From positions 4,835,501 to 4,899,500 of the forward strand of contig NC_064035.1 in the NCBI RefSeq assembly GCF_932526225.1: a stretch of 64,000 nt of DNA. The letters are read 5' to 3'. Source of the DNA: Nematostella vectensis (lineage: Eukaryota; Cnidaria; Anthozoa; Actiniaria; Edwardsiidae). The translations under genes were made by a program, and so were the position numbers. This document shows positions 21,435 to 33,800 of this stretch, piece by piece (the first letter of the stretch is position 1; every line of letters begins with the position of its first letter). The notes beneath the pieces were generated by a model. That model did no database searches. It worked only from the letters and a program-made list of their open reading frames with translations, and was not told where the DNA came from.

Positions 21435-24052
21435 ATGCCGAGTCCGTTTGAACCCGTAGAACCTGGGGCGCTCAACAAGATTTCTAAATCTACGTCAAGT
21501 GATTTCGCGTTTCTTAACGACTCATCTAGCCAACCCACCAAAAGCCTACACACATCTCGGTCCAGCGTTGTTGGTAAAGTTATTCTTGGTGTAACGGGCG
21601 CGGCGGTAGTGGGTCTAGTGGCGGTCACTACTCCGTTTGTTCTTCCCGCGTTGCGGAAAGTGTGCGTGCCGTACGTGCCCGCCACAGACAAACAAATAGT
21701 GAATGTTTTGCGCATGTGTAGACCTGGGACACTGGTGGACTTAGGAAGTGGAGATGGGAGAGTGGTAAGTTTCCAAATGCAAGGGCTTATGCAGGCCTGC
21801 AGTCTAGGGGTCAGGGATGTCAGACAAGCTACCCACTGGACTAAGAGATTTGCTTAGTTAGTAGACGGAGTATCTTCTACTAACTATGGCTTAATTGAAA
21901 GAAAAATAATTACCACTGCAAGCTAGAAGGAGATTAGGAATATAAAAGAAAATTCCTTCCTTCTGTCATTCCTTATTGGGACTCCTTCAGGGCTCTATAC
22001 TGGTGAAAACGGGGTGGGGCACACAATACAGATACATTAAGAAAACTGGTGGTGGTGGTGGTAGTGGTGGTGGTGGTGGTGGTGGGGGGGGGGGGGCTTA
22101 GCCATGCCCCTTCTGGTCATTTCCTAATAATTTTAGGGGGGGGGCATGGACCCCTATAGTCATTACAGCCTTGTAAGCCAAGTATCATAAACTATCATTG
22201 AATTTGATCAAATTGGGAATGGTAGTATCTAGATTAATAAACATGTTTAAACATATTTTGATAATTAAATAATAAACATGTTTAAACATTCAGTGATGAT
22301 TGTTGGCCAGAAGTGTTAAAAAAACCCTCAAATTTTTGCTCTTGTCTGCTATAGATTGCCAAATAAAAGTAATGCATAATATACACTTGTTCTAGGTGAT
22401 TGCAGCAGCAAAGCAAGGTTGCCAGGCTCATGGGGTTGAACTTAATCCATGGCTGGTGTATTATTCCAGGCTGCAGGCAAGGCTCCAGGGCCTTCACAAC
22501 AAGGCTACATTCTCAAGACAAGATTTATGGAAGGTAAATAGTTTCTGTTAAAGACACTTAGCCATAGGAAGGGTCGGAATCTGACTGGGATAAAATGCAC
22601 CATAATTCACAATAATCAATAGACTGTTTCTTTCCACTTCATCCTTTATTCAGTACAGTACTTTATTTTTTCATAGAGCAGTCCTTCAAGATAAGTGGGG
22701 TGGTGGCCGCTCTTTTTTTCTGTATTCCCTTCTCATATTTTTTAGTATGCAGGCTTTTTCCTCACCAAAATCCACAAAGCTGGAAAATCTAGTAGATTAA
22801 AAAAAAATATTTTGAACCCTGTGATAATGGGCCTGATACAGATACAACCAAGGGGTTTGTATACGATATACATCCTAGGAAAGCTTCATATACATCCCAT
22901 GCATTTCTATTAAGTAATATATCAAATTATCATACAGCCTCTGGTCAATCTATTTATTACCTCAAGGGACTTGTTGACAAACTAGCAAACTAGCATGCAC
23001 TCATGCTTTTAGCGACAAAATAACAGCAACTAAAAAAATATTTCACTTAGCTCTTAACAAATAAAGCCAGAAAGTTTTCATTTTAATTTAAAGATTATAT
23101 AGTCTTTGTTCTGTGGGATGATGGGCACATTCATTTCTGATTTCTTTGCGCAAATCCCCTATTATCACACCTCAGTAAAAACCATTTTTTAAATTTCCAA
23201 TTGCAGCATCATTTTAGAATTACCTTAATTTTTTAAATTGCTTTCTTTAGGTCAACCTGAAACATTATGATAATATTGTCATCTTTGGTGTTTCTGAAAT
23301 GGTAAGGATATTGCACCTTGTTTTCTTTTGTTTATTTTGGTTTGGAAGTGCAACTTCTAATCTACTACAAAATACAATGAGTCCATGAAGGGGGCCAATG
23401 GCCTTAAAGTTACTATTATGGCCTTTCTTTAAACAGCCTTTGCTAAGGCTAATTAGTACTGTTTTCCATATTGCCTCAGAGAGCATTACAGAAACAGCAA
23501 TATTTTATTTGATGCCAAAAACCTACAAACGAAGCATTTTTTTAGATGCCAAAGCTGCAAGTAAAGATTGAAACTGATATGGGTCCTGACACACATGTGA
23601 TTGCTTGTCGTTTCCCATTTAATTCCTGGCAAGTGAAGGATGAAGTGCAAGAAGGAATTGATAGTGTCTGGCTATATCGCAAGGTATGTTTGCTCTTTTT
23701 TTTAATGTTTTTTTCAAATGTCTTATTGGAGAAATGTCCGTTTATTTAGGCACCCATAAGTTTCTATCCATTATAACATGCGATTTTTCTCACCTGCTTA
23801 CAGGCCTAAATATTATTTTAAAGACACGCTTACCACGTCACACAATATTATTGCAAAGCCTCGGTCGATGGGCCAAAACCTTAGTTTTAATTTCCTGGCA
23901 TGACCTTACTCTCGATTAGTACAGTTGTTTATCATTTGGCATGTTTATTTTATTTACTCATTTTGTAGTTTAAAGGTGGACAAATTTACACAAAACAGAT
24001 TGTGAAAATTTTCCATAGTACAATATGTACGGGATTCTGCAATGCCCCCTAA
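21435..24052 (+). CDS. Mitochondrial protein-lysine N-methyltransferase, ATPSCKMT/ANTKMT (FAM173) family
   Basis: Seven-beta-strand SAM-dependent methyltransferase. Vertebrate members trimethylate a lysine on ATP synthase subunit c (ATPSCKMT) or on the ADP/ATP carrier (ANTKMT). Exons 21435-21764, 22396-22533, 23251-23301, 23546-23683 and 23969-24052, all joined in phase 0; 246 aa against about 230. A hydrophobic N-terminal segment (about residues 48-72) and [19 protein letters not shown] are followed by SAM motif [12 protein letters not shown] at the exon 1 end. Further motifs are [23 protein letters not shown] and ACRFPFNSW. The last exon ([10 protein letters not shown]) is inferred from a good acceptor and frame. 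I cannot decide between the two paralogues. Confidence 0.92.
22040..22165. repeat. GGT microsatellite and G-tract next to a GGCTTAGCCATGCCCC repeat
   Basis: A (GGT)n run merges into poly-G, followed by a short dispersed repeat also seen at 2310-2350 and 44035-44060. It lies in intron 1 of the methyltransferase gene. Confidence 0.7.
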
Positions 24053-24331
24053 GGGATTAGGGAAACACTATAAATATCGTGTGTACAGTTGTTGCCATTA
24101 TGATTTTTTGGTAGTGAGTTTCCTATTCAGTTTTATACCACATCTCCTTCTTTTAATTTATACCAAATATCTCTTGATGGAAAGCCATTATATAAATTCC
24201 CCCTTCCTAAAAAGTGCAACATTTTAAGCCGAATTAGTCGGCTGAAGTCCCCCAAAATCTTTTTGGATATTTGTTATTATCCCATACTAGTACAAGGGTG
24301 AAATGATACGTTTCCTAGTGATTCGAAACAT

Positions 24332-27300
24332 TCAAAGAACATTTCTTCCTGGAAGATAGACGAGTATAAGTGAAGAGGATGTGATAAATATGAGTATGAA
24401 AAGCCAAAGGAAGAATCTGTCCACGATGCTTGCAGCAAGCTTGCTTTCCAAGACCTTCTTGTCTCCTTCCGACTGCTCTTGCACAGCATCAGCGATGAGT
24501 CGGACCTGTCGCGAGAAGGATTCTTGGAAGCACCTCTGGCGGATGTCCATGCCCAGCGCGTTGGCCACAGCCTGGTCTTCTTCGCACACTCGCTCATTGA
24601 CATGCTCCCCCATGATACTTTCCGACTGTCTGCCGTTATTCGTCACCTGTTAGGATAGAGAAACTTGCTGTATAGGTATTTTATTCATTTACGCTTTTAG
24701 TGTCGTCAAGGTTAAGCGTCTACAGCTGTATTTTTGTCATCTAGATGGATAGGAGAGACTTGTCATCCGTTCTGAAACACGAGTTTCAGTTCAATATAAA
24801 CATTTGAAACCTTTAAACTTACGCTTACGATCTTTGTACCAATGACCTTAGCTACAGCTTAAGCCTCCAATTTCTTTATCATTTAAAGTGTAGACATACC
24901 TTGTGGAGCATCATGACTTCTTGCGGATCCAAGTGTCGAGTGGAGGGCCACATTCGTCTCATGATATCCGATGCCTGAGCCTTTTTCTCTTCACGATGAA
25001 GCATCTTGTTCACATACGAGTCCCCAAGAACCTTTCTCGGGTCAAACCCTAAGAGTGGCCCGATCGTCTTGAACAGTAATTGCCTCATCCTCGGCGAAAT
25101 ACCATCACCGAATAAGTAACTGTAGTTAATCTTCAAGCTTATTCCAGTGGCGATGAGTGCCAGGAAAACCTCGATCATGGACGCTGAGTAGAAGATCCCA
25201 ATGAGTGGAACCGCCTCCGAGGTTGGTGGGATGCTATCTGCTACCAGTAACATAAACACGGTCATACTGAGCAAGACAGTGATCACGAAAGATATCCTCT
25301 CTCCACATTCCACTGGGATGAAGAAGGAGAAGAAAGCCAGGAGGCAAATAAGGATGTTTGGCAGTAGAAGGTTTACGAAGTAGAACAGGGACTTTCTCTT
25401 CATGTTAACGATAAAGCCGACCTCTGGATAAGGCTGTCCCGGACAGCACTGATAGTACACTACACGCCTATCCACAGTGATGTTCTGGATTTGCCATTCA
25501 CCGTTTTTCACTCGAGTCTTGGCCAGCAGTGCTTGTTTTCTGTCGTTGATCAGGTTAATCTCGTTGCCGTCGTGTTGCCAGGAGCCGAAGGTCAGCTTGC
25601 ACTGCTGGGTATCGAACGGGAAGTCGGACACGTTTATGGTGCATAGAGTGACCACAACAAAAGGCATGGACCAGTAAGTCATCCCGCTGGACGTGATTCG
25701 GACTCGGGTGTTGGTGTGATCCAGTCGACCATCAAAGTCTTGAATAATGCTAAAAAAGTCAGAAAAAAAAGTTTAGATTGGTGACATTTTTTTTATCGAA
25801 AATAGGTTTCAAGTCAGATCCTGTTAAAATGCCATCATAGCGAAAGTCCTAAACAATTCGATTTTGGCGAAAAAAAACATTTTTGTCTGCCGTTTCTCGA
25901 TAAGTCTTTCGGAGTCGTGAACTCGGTAAGAATCTCTAATGAGCACGGCCTTTGTTGTGGCAATGTGTTTCTTTTCTACGTTTCAATGCACTCACTTCTG
26001 GTAGAGTATGATATCAGGCTGCCAGACGTCCCTGGCCTGTAGCACCACCTCTTTGACGCCGCCATACTCCTCGGGATCCCATGTGGTTAGCTGGTTAAGC
26101 CACGTCTACGGTCAATAAATACAGTGTTACTCGTGTGGGTCGCTAAACGATACAGGATTCTCTTTTACCGCCCCTTGTTTAGTACAATGGTTATCATTGC
26201 TATAACGCCCATTGAATAGAAAATAGTGCCGAGATGGTACATAATGCTATGGTTATCATTTATATACCGCCCATTGAATAGCAAATAATGCCTAGATGGT
26301 AAATAATACTTTGGTTATCACTTATATACCCCCCTTGTTTAGCAAATATTGCCGAAATGGTAAAAAATACTATGGTTATCATTTATATACCCGCCCCTTG
26401 TTTAGCAAATAATACCGAGATTGCATGGACGTCAATGCAGTGCTTGTATTTTTTTATACTGCCCACGTTTGGCAAGAATTTTCGGGGATTGTACAAAAGC
26501 ACTCAAGATATGTTGGTATAGATATGCCCCCAGGGGCGTTCCTGGGCCGTTTTTTTGTTTGTCTGATTAAGTCAGACAAGGGTTAAGGGTTTTGTATGCA
26601 TTTTTATTATAAAAGTTCTATAACTGCCCATTTACCTTGCCAAGATTTGCTGGGGGGGGGGGGGGGGGGGAGGTGGAGGTGCTGGTGTTGCAACTGTGCT
26701 CTGAAGTTTTGTTTTATTTGAAAGACAGCAAGAAATGTATTTTTAATTTTTTTAATTTACCCTAATCTTATTACGGATCTCCATTTTCGTCGATAACATT
26801 TGCTTATCAAAATAATTAGTTTCTTGGCTGATTGTGAGTAGCAACACCAGATAGTTTGATTTTCCTGGTATGTCATATAGTAAGAAGTCGAGGCGCTTAT
26901 TCGGGGAGGCGCTTATTTCAAAACGTATTTTCTAGATTAAATAGTGCTTTCTGACATCGTGCAAGGAGAAAAAAACCTTAACAAAATAATTTAATGATAA
27001 AATGTTGCTGCCGTTGGAACTGTCAGTCTGTGGTTACTTCTCTTGTAATGTTCACTCCTCTTCGTTAAGGCGAGGCGTTTATTCGGGTAAGGCGCTTATT
27101 CATATTTTGTCATCATGGGAAAGGGTTTATTTTGGTGAGACGCTTAATTAAGGTTGGCGCTTATTCGAGCAGCGGTATTCATTATCTTTCGTTTTAATTT
27201 TTCTATGGAAAAATGCTGCTCCGTAATCTTTAGGTGTAATCTTTCTACAGCTATCTGGAAATGAAAATTTTCTATCGATAATTTGAGTGACCCAGGTCAA

Positions 27301-28804
27301 GCCAGCCATAACAAATTTATAAAAAAGAAATAGGTAAACGTATTGCTTAATTAATACACACATCGCATTTACTCTAAATAGGTTGCAAAACGTCAACGTA
27401 GAAAGTAACGACTTCTGCACAAAGTTTATTTTAATAAACTTAAAAGTCCTTAAATAACCAAAATCCGCTTTATAACCTAATAAATTGCAAAAGATCACCT
27501 ATTTTGCACCCTTATGAATTAAGATCCGATCGCTCATTCAATGTAATTCAATGTAATACTAACAGATTGTCAAATTTTGTGTTTGTTAAATATGCTAATT
27601 GTCTTACTGTATAGTCATCAATGTAATTGCGCACTCCCTGTTTTCCACTGCAAAAGGGTGAATTAAACGTGCCTATCTATGTATAAATCCCGTCAAACAA
27701 GACATAGCGTTGTCATGGATGCGTCTAAACTAGGGACGAGGTGGATCAGAAGCACTAAGCTCTTCGCAAGAGAGTACAAGAAGCTTGCAAGTCTTTCAAC
27801 TTTTTGTATCAACACAGTCTTTAAAGCTTTGCGTGCGATGTCAACAAACATTGCGGTTATCAAATTAAAAGCGCTAGGTGGACACCTGTGGCGTTCCATG
27901 CTTAGTCGCTATCGAGTGGCACTGCGACGTACAATTAACACATACCTGGCGTAGCCACAAACTGATCGTCAAGATTTGTCTCTTTTCCTCCTAAAGGGCA
28001 GACAGTACCTCATTAGACAATTAGTTAACATGCTAAATGAACGCGCCAGAGCATGCGGGAAATCTATCATTTTGGCTTTTAGAAAGTTATAAACTCATGA
28101 AAAACAAACAGGTATATACAAACCGACTTGTTTTACATGTACCATACCAAAGTCTTTTGGCAATTTGCAAAAAAAACTAAACATCATTTAGAAGCAAATG
28201 GATTGTTATGACTTAATTTAAAACAATTGCTAGTTTTTATCTCGTATCAGAAGAGAAGCTATGAATACTCATTTCGTTCATTGTATGTTTTGTTCGAATA
28301 TCGTTTGCTTCATCTTCGTGTACCGTTATCGCTTTAATGTGAACTTATTGTGTTTGTATAGCTGTATATGTTTTCTTTTTTGATAGTTTATCAACTCCAT
28401 ATACCTACCACATCAATAATATTGTTAAAGGTGATATCAAAGGTAACGTTGACAGCATCCTTAGAGTTCCGTACCGGACGGACCCTTTTATCGTAGTTTT
28501 TGAGGATGTCTCTCACGAGCCTGTTTTCGTCATCGGCATTCCAACCTGACACAGATAAAACCAATTCTGTCCAAGTTTTTGCTCCATTTTTGGCGTTATT
28601 TTTATAATACTTTTGTGTAAAGGGTCAACTCGATATTTTCGATTATAATCGGCAATCCCAAACTAATACTATGCTTTTTGTAAGGCAAAAGATATTCCAA
28701 CTTAAGTTTCAAGTTAAGAAATCACAAACACTGTACATACCTTTGCCGCTATAACATGTGTTTAACAAAAGCAGAAGTGATACAAGACGCGCGGTAAGGC
28801 CCAT
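24332..28804 (-). CDS. Nicotinic acetylcholine receptor-like subunit, alpha type (A)
   Basis: Pentameric ligand-gated cation channel subunit of the plasma membrane. Six exons: 28741-28804 (ATG 28804, signal peptide), 28409-28545, 27946-27990, 25996-26105, 24900-25749, 24332-24646; total 1521 nt, 506 aa. The Cys-loop C155/C169 has the canonical 13-residue spacing. Loop B Trp is at about 176 and the vicinal pair Cys220-Cys221 marks an alpha-type subunit. M1 starts near 240, M2 near 270-289 after CGER (the -1' Glu expected of a cation channel), and M4 lies near the C-terminus. The 45-nt exon (EEKRQILTISLWLRQ) is supported by sites on both sides and by the paralogue. The ligand need not be acetylcholine in cnidarians. 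Confidence 0.95.
26170..26430. repeat. 62-bp tandem repeat in nAChR A intron
   Basis: Four to five copies of ATGGTTATCATTTATATACC followed by TTGTTTAGCAAATAATGCC and variants, at about 26188, 26250, 26312 and 26373. Confidence 0.85.
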
Positions 28805-29965
28805 GGTACTCCCCAAGCTACTTCTCGTCTGACTATATAAGAACACACATGACCTGTTATAGCCTTCCCCAGCCTAAAGTAGTCTAATTTCGATGTTATC
28901 GTATTAAATAAATTTAGCGCAGACTTATTAATTATTCACAGTACTTCTAACGTTTGGTTAGCAAGTCAAGCTGATTTTGGTCATTTTGTTTGTAATTTGA
29001 ATGCCTAGAACTTTCCATGAAAGAAATTTACTTGACTCCGTGTAATAATTTCATGAGCACAATAAGATAAATTGCTCGAGATTTTGTTGATGTGATTTGT
29101 CTGTGGTGTCTTCTTGTACTATGCCGTGCGTATTATTTTTTAAAAGATTTCTGTTTGTTATGTTGAGTAAAAAGCATCCCCTTTCCTTTCCTACTTTCCT
29201 TTCCAATGATGTTGATACTTCTCTTACAAAAAAAATGTATTTATTTAACATTGACTTTACTCGTTTTAAAATTCCTATGTAAAAATCCGAGATCCGGGAT
29301 CTAGTGAAAAATCCTGACTCCGGGATCCTAACAAACAGAATACGGAATCCAAACATTGGGAATATGACTGACAAAGCACACATAGATATGTGCTGATCCT
29401 TGTATCGTGTAGTTGTCCATTAAGTTGTTATTGGGCAGATTTAATTTCGTGAAGATATCAAGATATCGCCAAAAGTATTCATAGTAGGCCTATTTAATTT
29501 ATCTTTGGAATCCAGGATCCGCTACTTCTTGGGGACCGGGTTCCACCTTCAGGTTCCAGGATCCACGTGTCGGGATCCGGGATCCGATTTTTTCGGGGGG
29601 AATCGTATTACACAGGGCTAAAATTATATGGCACTGTGAAATCTGTTGAAAAAAACCCTGCGGTGGAAGTCTTTCGAAATTAGATGTATGGGAAGATTAT
29701 CACAGAGAGCTTGCCTGCAGAGTAACAATATTGAATTATCTTATTTGCAAAAAACATGCTTTCAAATTATGATCGAGAACGAACTTTCTTTCATTGTTGC
29801 AGTTAACGCGTACATTGTCACGCACATAAATTTTCTCGCGCGTCCATCGAATTGGCGAGAAAAGCACAAGAACAAATGTCACACGAAATCTCACGTCTAC
29901 ACTAAGCCTTTTTGGAATTCTTTGGGTGCATAAATTAAATGTTGAGCATGGATGAGAGTCTACTT
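28805..29965. other. 5' flank of nAChR A with GGATCC-rich degenerate repeat
   Basis: No gene supported. At 29285-29600 short variants of CCGGGATCC recur irregularly. A 95-aa ORF at 29646-29933 (+) has no recognisable domain and I do not call it. Confidence 0.5.
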
Positions 29966-30440
29966 AGAATAGGGGGTGGTGGTGGTGAGGAAGAGGGAAG
30001 GGCGGGGCCCAAGGGTGGTGGTGGTGGTCAAGGGAGGGGGAAGGGTGGGGCCCAAGAGTGGTGGTGGTGATGGAGGGGGAAGGATGGGGCCCAAGAGGGG
30101 TGGTGGTGGGAAGGGGGAAGGGGGAAGGGTGGGGCCCAAGGGTGGTGGTGGTGAGAGAGGGGGAAGGATGGGGCCCAAGAGGGGTGGTGGTGAGGGAGGG
30201 GGAAGGGTGGGGCCCAAGGGTGGTGGTGGTGAGGGAGGGGGAGGGATGGGGCCCAAGAGGGGTGGTGGTGAGGGAGGGGGAAGGGTGGTGCCCAAGGGTG
30301 GTGGTGGTGAGGGAGGGGGAGGGATGGGGCCCAAGAGGGGTGGTGGTGAGGGAGGGGGAAGGATGGGGCCCAAGAGTGGTGGTGGTGAGGGGGGGGGGGA
30401 AAGGTGGGGGCCAAGAGTTGTGGTGGTGAGGGGGGGAGGG
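29966..30440. repeat. G-rich minisatellite between the two nAChR genes
   Basis: About eleven units of 39-44 bp carrying GGGTGGGGCCCAAG and GTGGTGGTGGTGAGGG. Nearly pure purine on the plus strand, a candidate for G-quadruplex or triplex structure. Long Pro/Gly-rich ORFs in four frames are artefacts. Confidence 0.9.
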
Positions 30441-30832
30441 TGGGGGGAGGGAGGGTGGTACAATTTGTGCCTTGTTCGCTATTGTCAAAACTTTGTTAAT
30501 CTCAAATCGTTAACATTTTATTAACAACCTTTTTATTTGAGAAGCTCTTTCTTTTTCAGCGGCTTATGTAAACCTTGTTAATAAGAACCTGCTCTTGCAC
30601 TCAGAGAAATTAGACTCGTAGTGTATACGATATAGAGGCTGATTGCAGAGACGAACGTTTCCCAAGAGTCATTGTGCATCAACGTATACCCTTCCTCAAA
30701 GCCTTGATTTCTTTCGAATTTCTCGTTCGATCGATTGATTGATGTGTCTAAGATGGCTGCTACGCTCACAAGTTCTGCGTATTGCAACGCCTACAAGCAG
30801 GCTACTTAGGGCATTATACGAGGCTTTTTCCT

Positions 30833-33800
30833 CTATGCTAAAGGCGTTTCTTCATCATTACTGGCATAAGGCGTAACAAGTATAACAATAGTTGATATGA
30901 AGAATACAACAGTAAACAAGTACATGAAAGCTCTGTCTACGATGGCTGCCGCGAGGCGACCCTCTGCCATGCGCTCGTCTTCATCCTTCCGAGCCTCTAC
31001 GGCTGCTGCGATGGTACGGATGTCTGCATACACACCCTCTCCGGGGTATTTTCTCGGCTCCACTTCTAAGCCCTTTAAGTTAAACGCCGCTGATTCTTCA
31101 TAGTTTCCCAAGGTGGGGGTTAATGGGATTTCCTGTTCTGTTGAGCTCCCCTTACTGCATTGAACGGACACGTCGTTATTTACGGAACGATTTGAAGCTT
31201 TTTGTAATAGCCTCTTGCAGCAGAATGCTTCGGGTTTATCACTGTCTCGAGAGAAACATTGGTGTTCTCTAAATGTCCTGCAGTCAAATCCAAGGCAAGG
31301 CCCGATTACGTTGAAAATGAATCGTTTTACCCTCGGATGCAGTGCCCCACCCACGGAGGGCTTATAGCTGTAGTTGACCTTCAAGGTGATGCCAGTAGCA
31401 ACAAGAGCAAGCGCCACCAGGATCATGGACGATGTGTAGTACAGTGCGATGGCGGGCAAGGCCTCTGAGGTCGGCGGGATGCTCTCCGCGACCAACAATA
31501 AGAAGACGGTCATACTCAACAAGACCGTGATGACAAACGAGATTCTCTCCCCGCACTCGATAGGGATGTAGAATGAAAAGAAGGCAAGCAGGGCGATCAG
31601 GAAGTTAGGGATGATCAGGTTGAAGATATAGAAGAGCGAGCGGCGCCTTAACTGCACGATAAACGTGATGTCAGGGTACACCACGTCTGGGCAGCAAGGG
31701 TAGGACAACGCGTTACGCGTGATCTTCACGCGGATCACGTCCCATTCGCCGTTCCTCACGCGCGTGTTATCCAGCTTGCCCTCCGTCTTCACGTAATGTA
31801 GATCAATCTCCGAGCTGTCGTACTGCCACGAGCCGAACTTCAACGTGCACTCCTGCAGGTCGAACGGGAAGTTCTTCACCTGGATCTTACACAGGGTCTT
31901 GAAGATAAACGGTGCATTCCAGTGGGTACTGCCATTATAATACACGCGAACGAGGGTCGACACGTGGTCAAGTCGCCCGTCAAACTCCTCAAAAACACTG
32001 AAAATATGAAAGGATATCGACGAATACATAATCATTATCCTTATTAATAATTTTGATATTATGATTTCAAGATTATTTCATTAATACTTATTAATTATTA
32101 TGATTATCTCATATAGTTTATAATATATTACTCCTTAACTATTACAACCTATTGCACCCACTGTAACCTACACGTAAGCATCCCCTGGGATCCAGGGCGT
32201 GTTTCTCTACACCCTGATCCCCTATAACGCTGCACGTCATGTCACGTCAGGCGTAAAGTGTTGTGTTCAGGAAATCGTACGCCTTACTTGTTATAGAGCA
32301 CTATGTCTGGCTGCCATATATCGCTTGTATGCAGGGTAACATCTTTTATTCCTCCGAAAAGTTTGGGGTCCCACTGCATTCTCTCGTTTATCCATTCCTA
32401 GAAAACAAGAAACAAGTCAACACTTGGAATACGTTTTCTATCAAACGCCATGCCTGGATGCATTTACTGTATGCAAGCGATCTCAAGATCCTACTCCTTG
32501 TTGTTCTACGGTATAACGCCCTTTTTCTACCCCTTTGTCCTTGTTTATTAAAGAGCCTTAGATAGCCAGAACATGTTTGTGTTTTTATTCAACATTGTAA
32601 CACAAATTATGCGACGAATTTCGGTACAGCCATCTAAAAAAGGCAAGTTTTATATTTTATTTATTAAATTAAACGCTTGGTTATTTTGCTATGTACCCTA
32701 CGTACCTTACCTTTGTATAGGTAATAACATGTGCCGCGAGTAAAATTTGGGATTAATTGTACGAGTGGTTAAAAAGTTTTCCGTAATTGTCGTCGTCGTT
32801 CCTCGTAAAATAAATCCCAAATTGTACGAGGTTGAAATAATATGTTTTACGCCTCTGTGAAAACAGAGTAGTTTCGTTAGACGTCTCGAGCCTTTGGGCT
32901 GAGTGAACCCTGTACAGGGTTGAGCCCTGTCTGTGTTGAATGGGCTAGGTGATCACGTGCGAGTGTATCCTTGTTAACCTCTCGGCATGAGCGCGCGTCT
33001 GTGTCGAGTGGGCTCATCCACTTTAATTCAACACATTTTATTAATGAATTCTCGTTTTGCTTGTTTTGTCTCTCTTACTTTTTTTTATTTGTCACTTATC
33101 TCGCTAAAAACAATCGGTAGTTGTATGAATTATGATCGTCTGGTCCTAGAAAATCCTTGTCAAAAAATCCCAGTTAGCTACACTTTATTATCGTTTACAG
33201 AACCTACAAATAACTTGTAATATTAAAGTTATGTATTCTACCCTAAGCGCCTTTTTTGCCTTCTACTAGTCCATGTTGTATCTCCCCCCCCCCCCCCCCT
33301 ATTAATTTAGCACTGCAAGGAAGGTGGTTAGCCTCCTAACTGTATTATATCAAAATCTGATTAAGCGTTGTTTACATGCATACTATTCTTTCATGAAAAG
33401 ACAGCTTGTTTTTTTTTTTGTATGTCTGTCACGCCGCCGTCGAGCGCGACATTTAGTTAAAAACGCCTGCGATCACAGTGTCCTGCGGAGTTGCCCATTG
33501 CATAGCAACGATCAGTTAGCAACGCTCGCGTCGTCTTTGTCTTACAGCTAAGCCGATCGCGTCCTTTGTTTTTAAACCAATGAAATCCCGTGTTCTTTGA
33601 GGTTTAGAGTGCTTATTTTATCAGAGTCCAAGCAGACAAGATGGCGGAACCGACACAGAGCGAAGGATAGCTTCAATTCCTTTACAAATTCGCGCTACGC
33701 GAGTTTGATTTTTGGGAGCCTAACTCGTGCAGAAGTTAAAGATATCGTTGTACTACTTGTACTCTAGTTCGATTTGTGGATTTTTGGAAGTTTTCCCGTG

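Noticed and set aside
27679-27954. 91-aa plus ORF over the nAChR A region
   Set aside because: Antisense shadow partly covering the 45-nt nAChR exon; no independent evidence.
29960-30524. Long Pro-rich and Gly-rich ORFs in several frames
   Set aside because: They overlap in four frames over a G-rich minisatellite, the mark of a repeat without stops.
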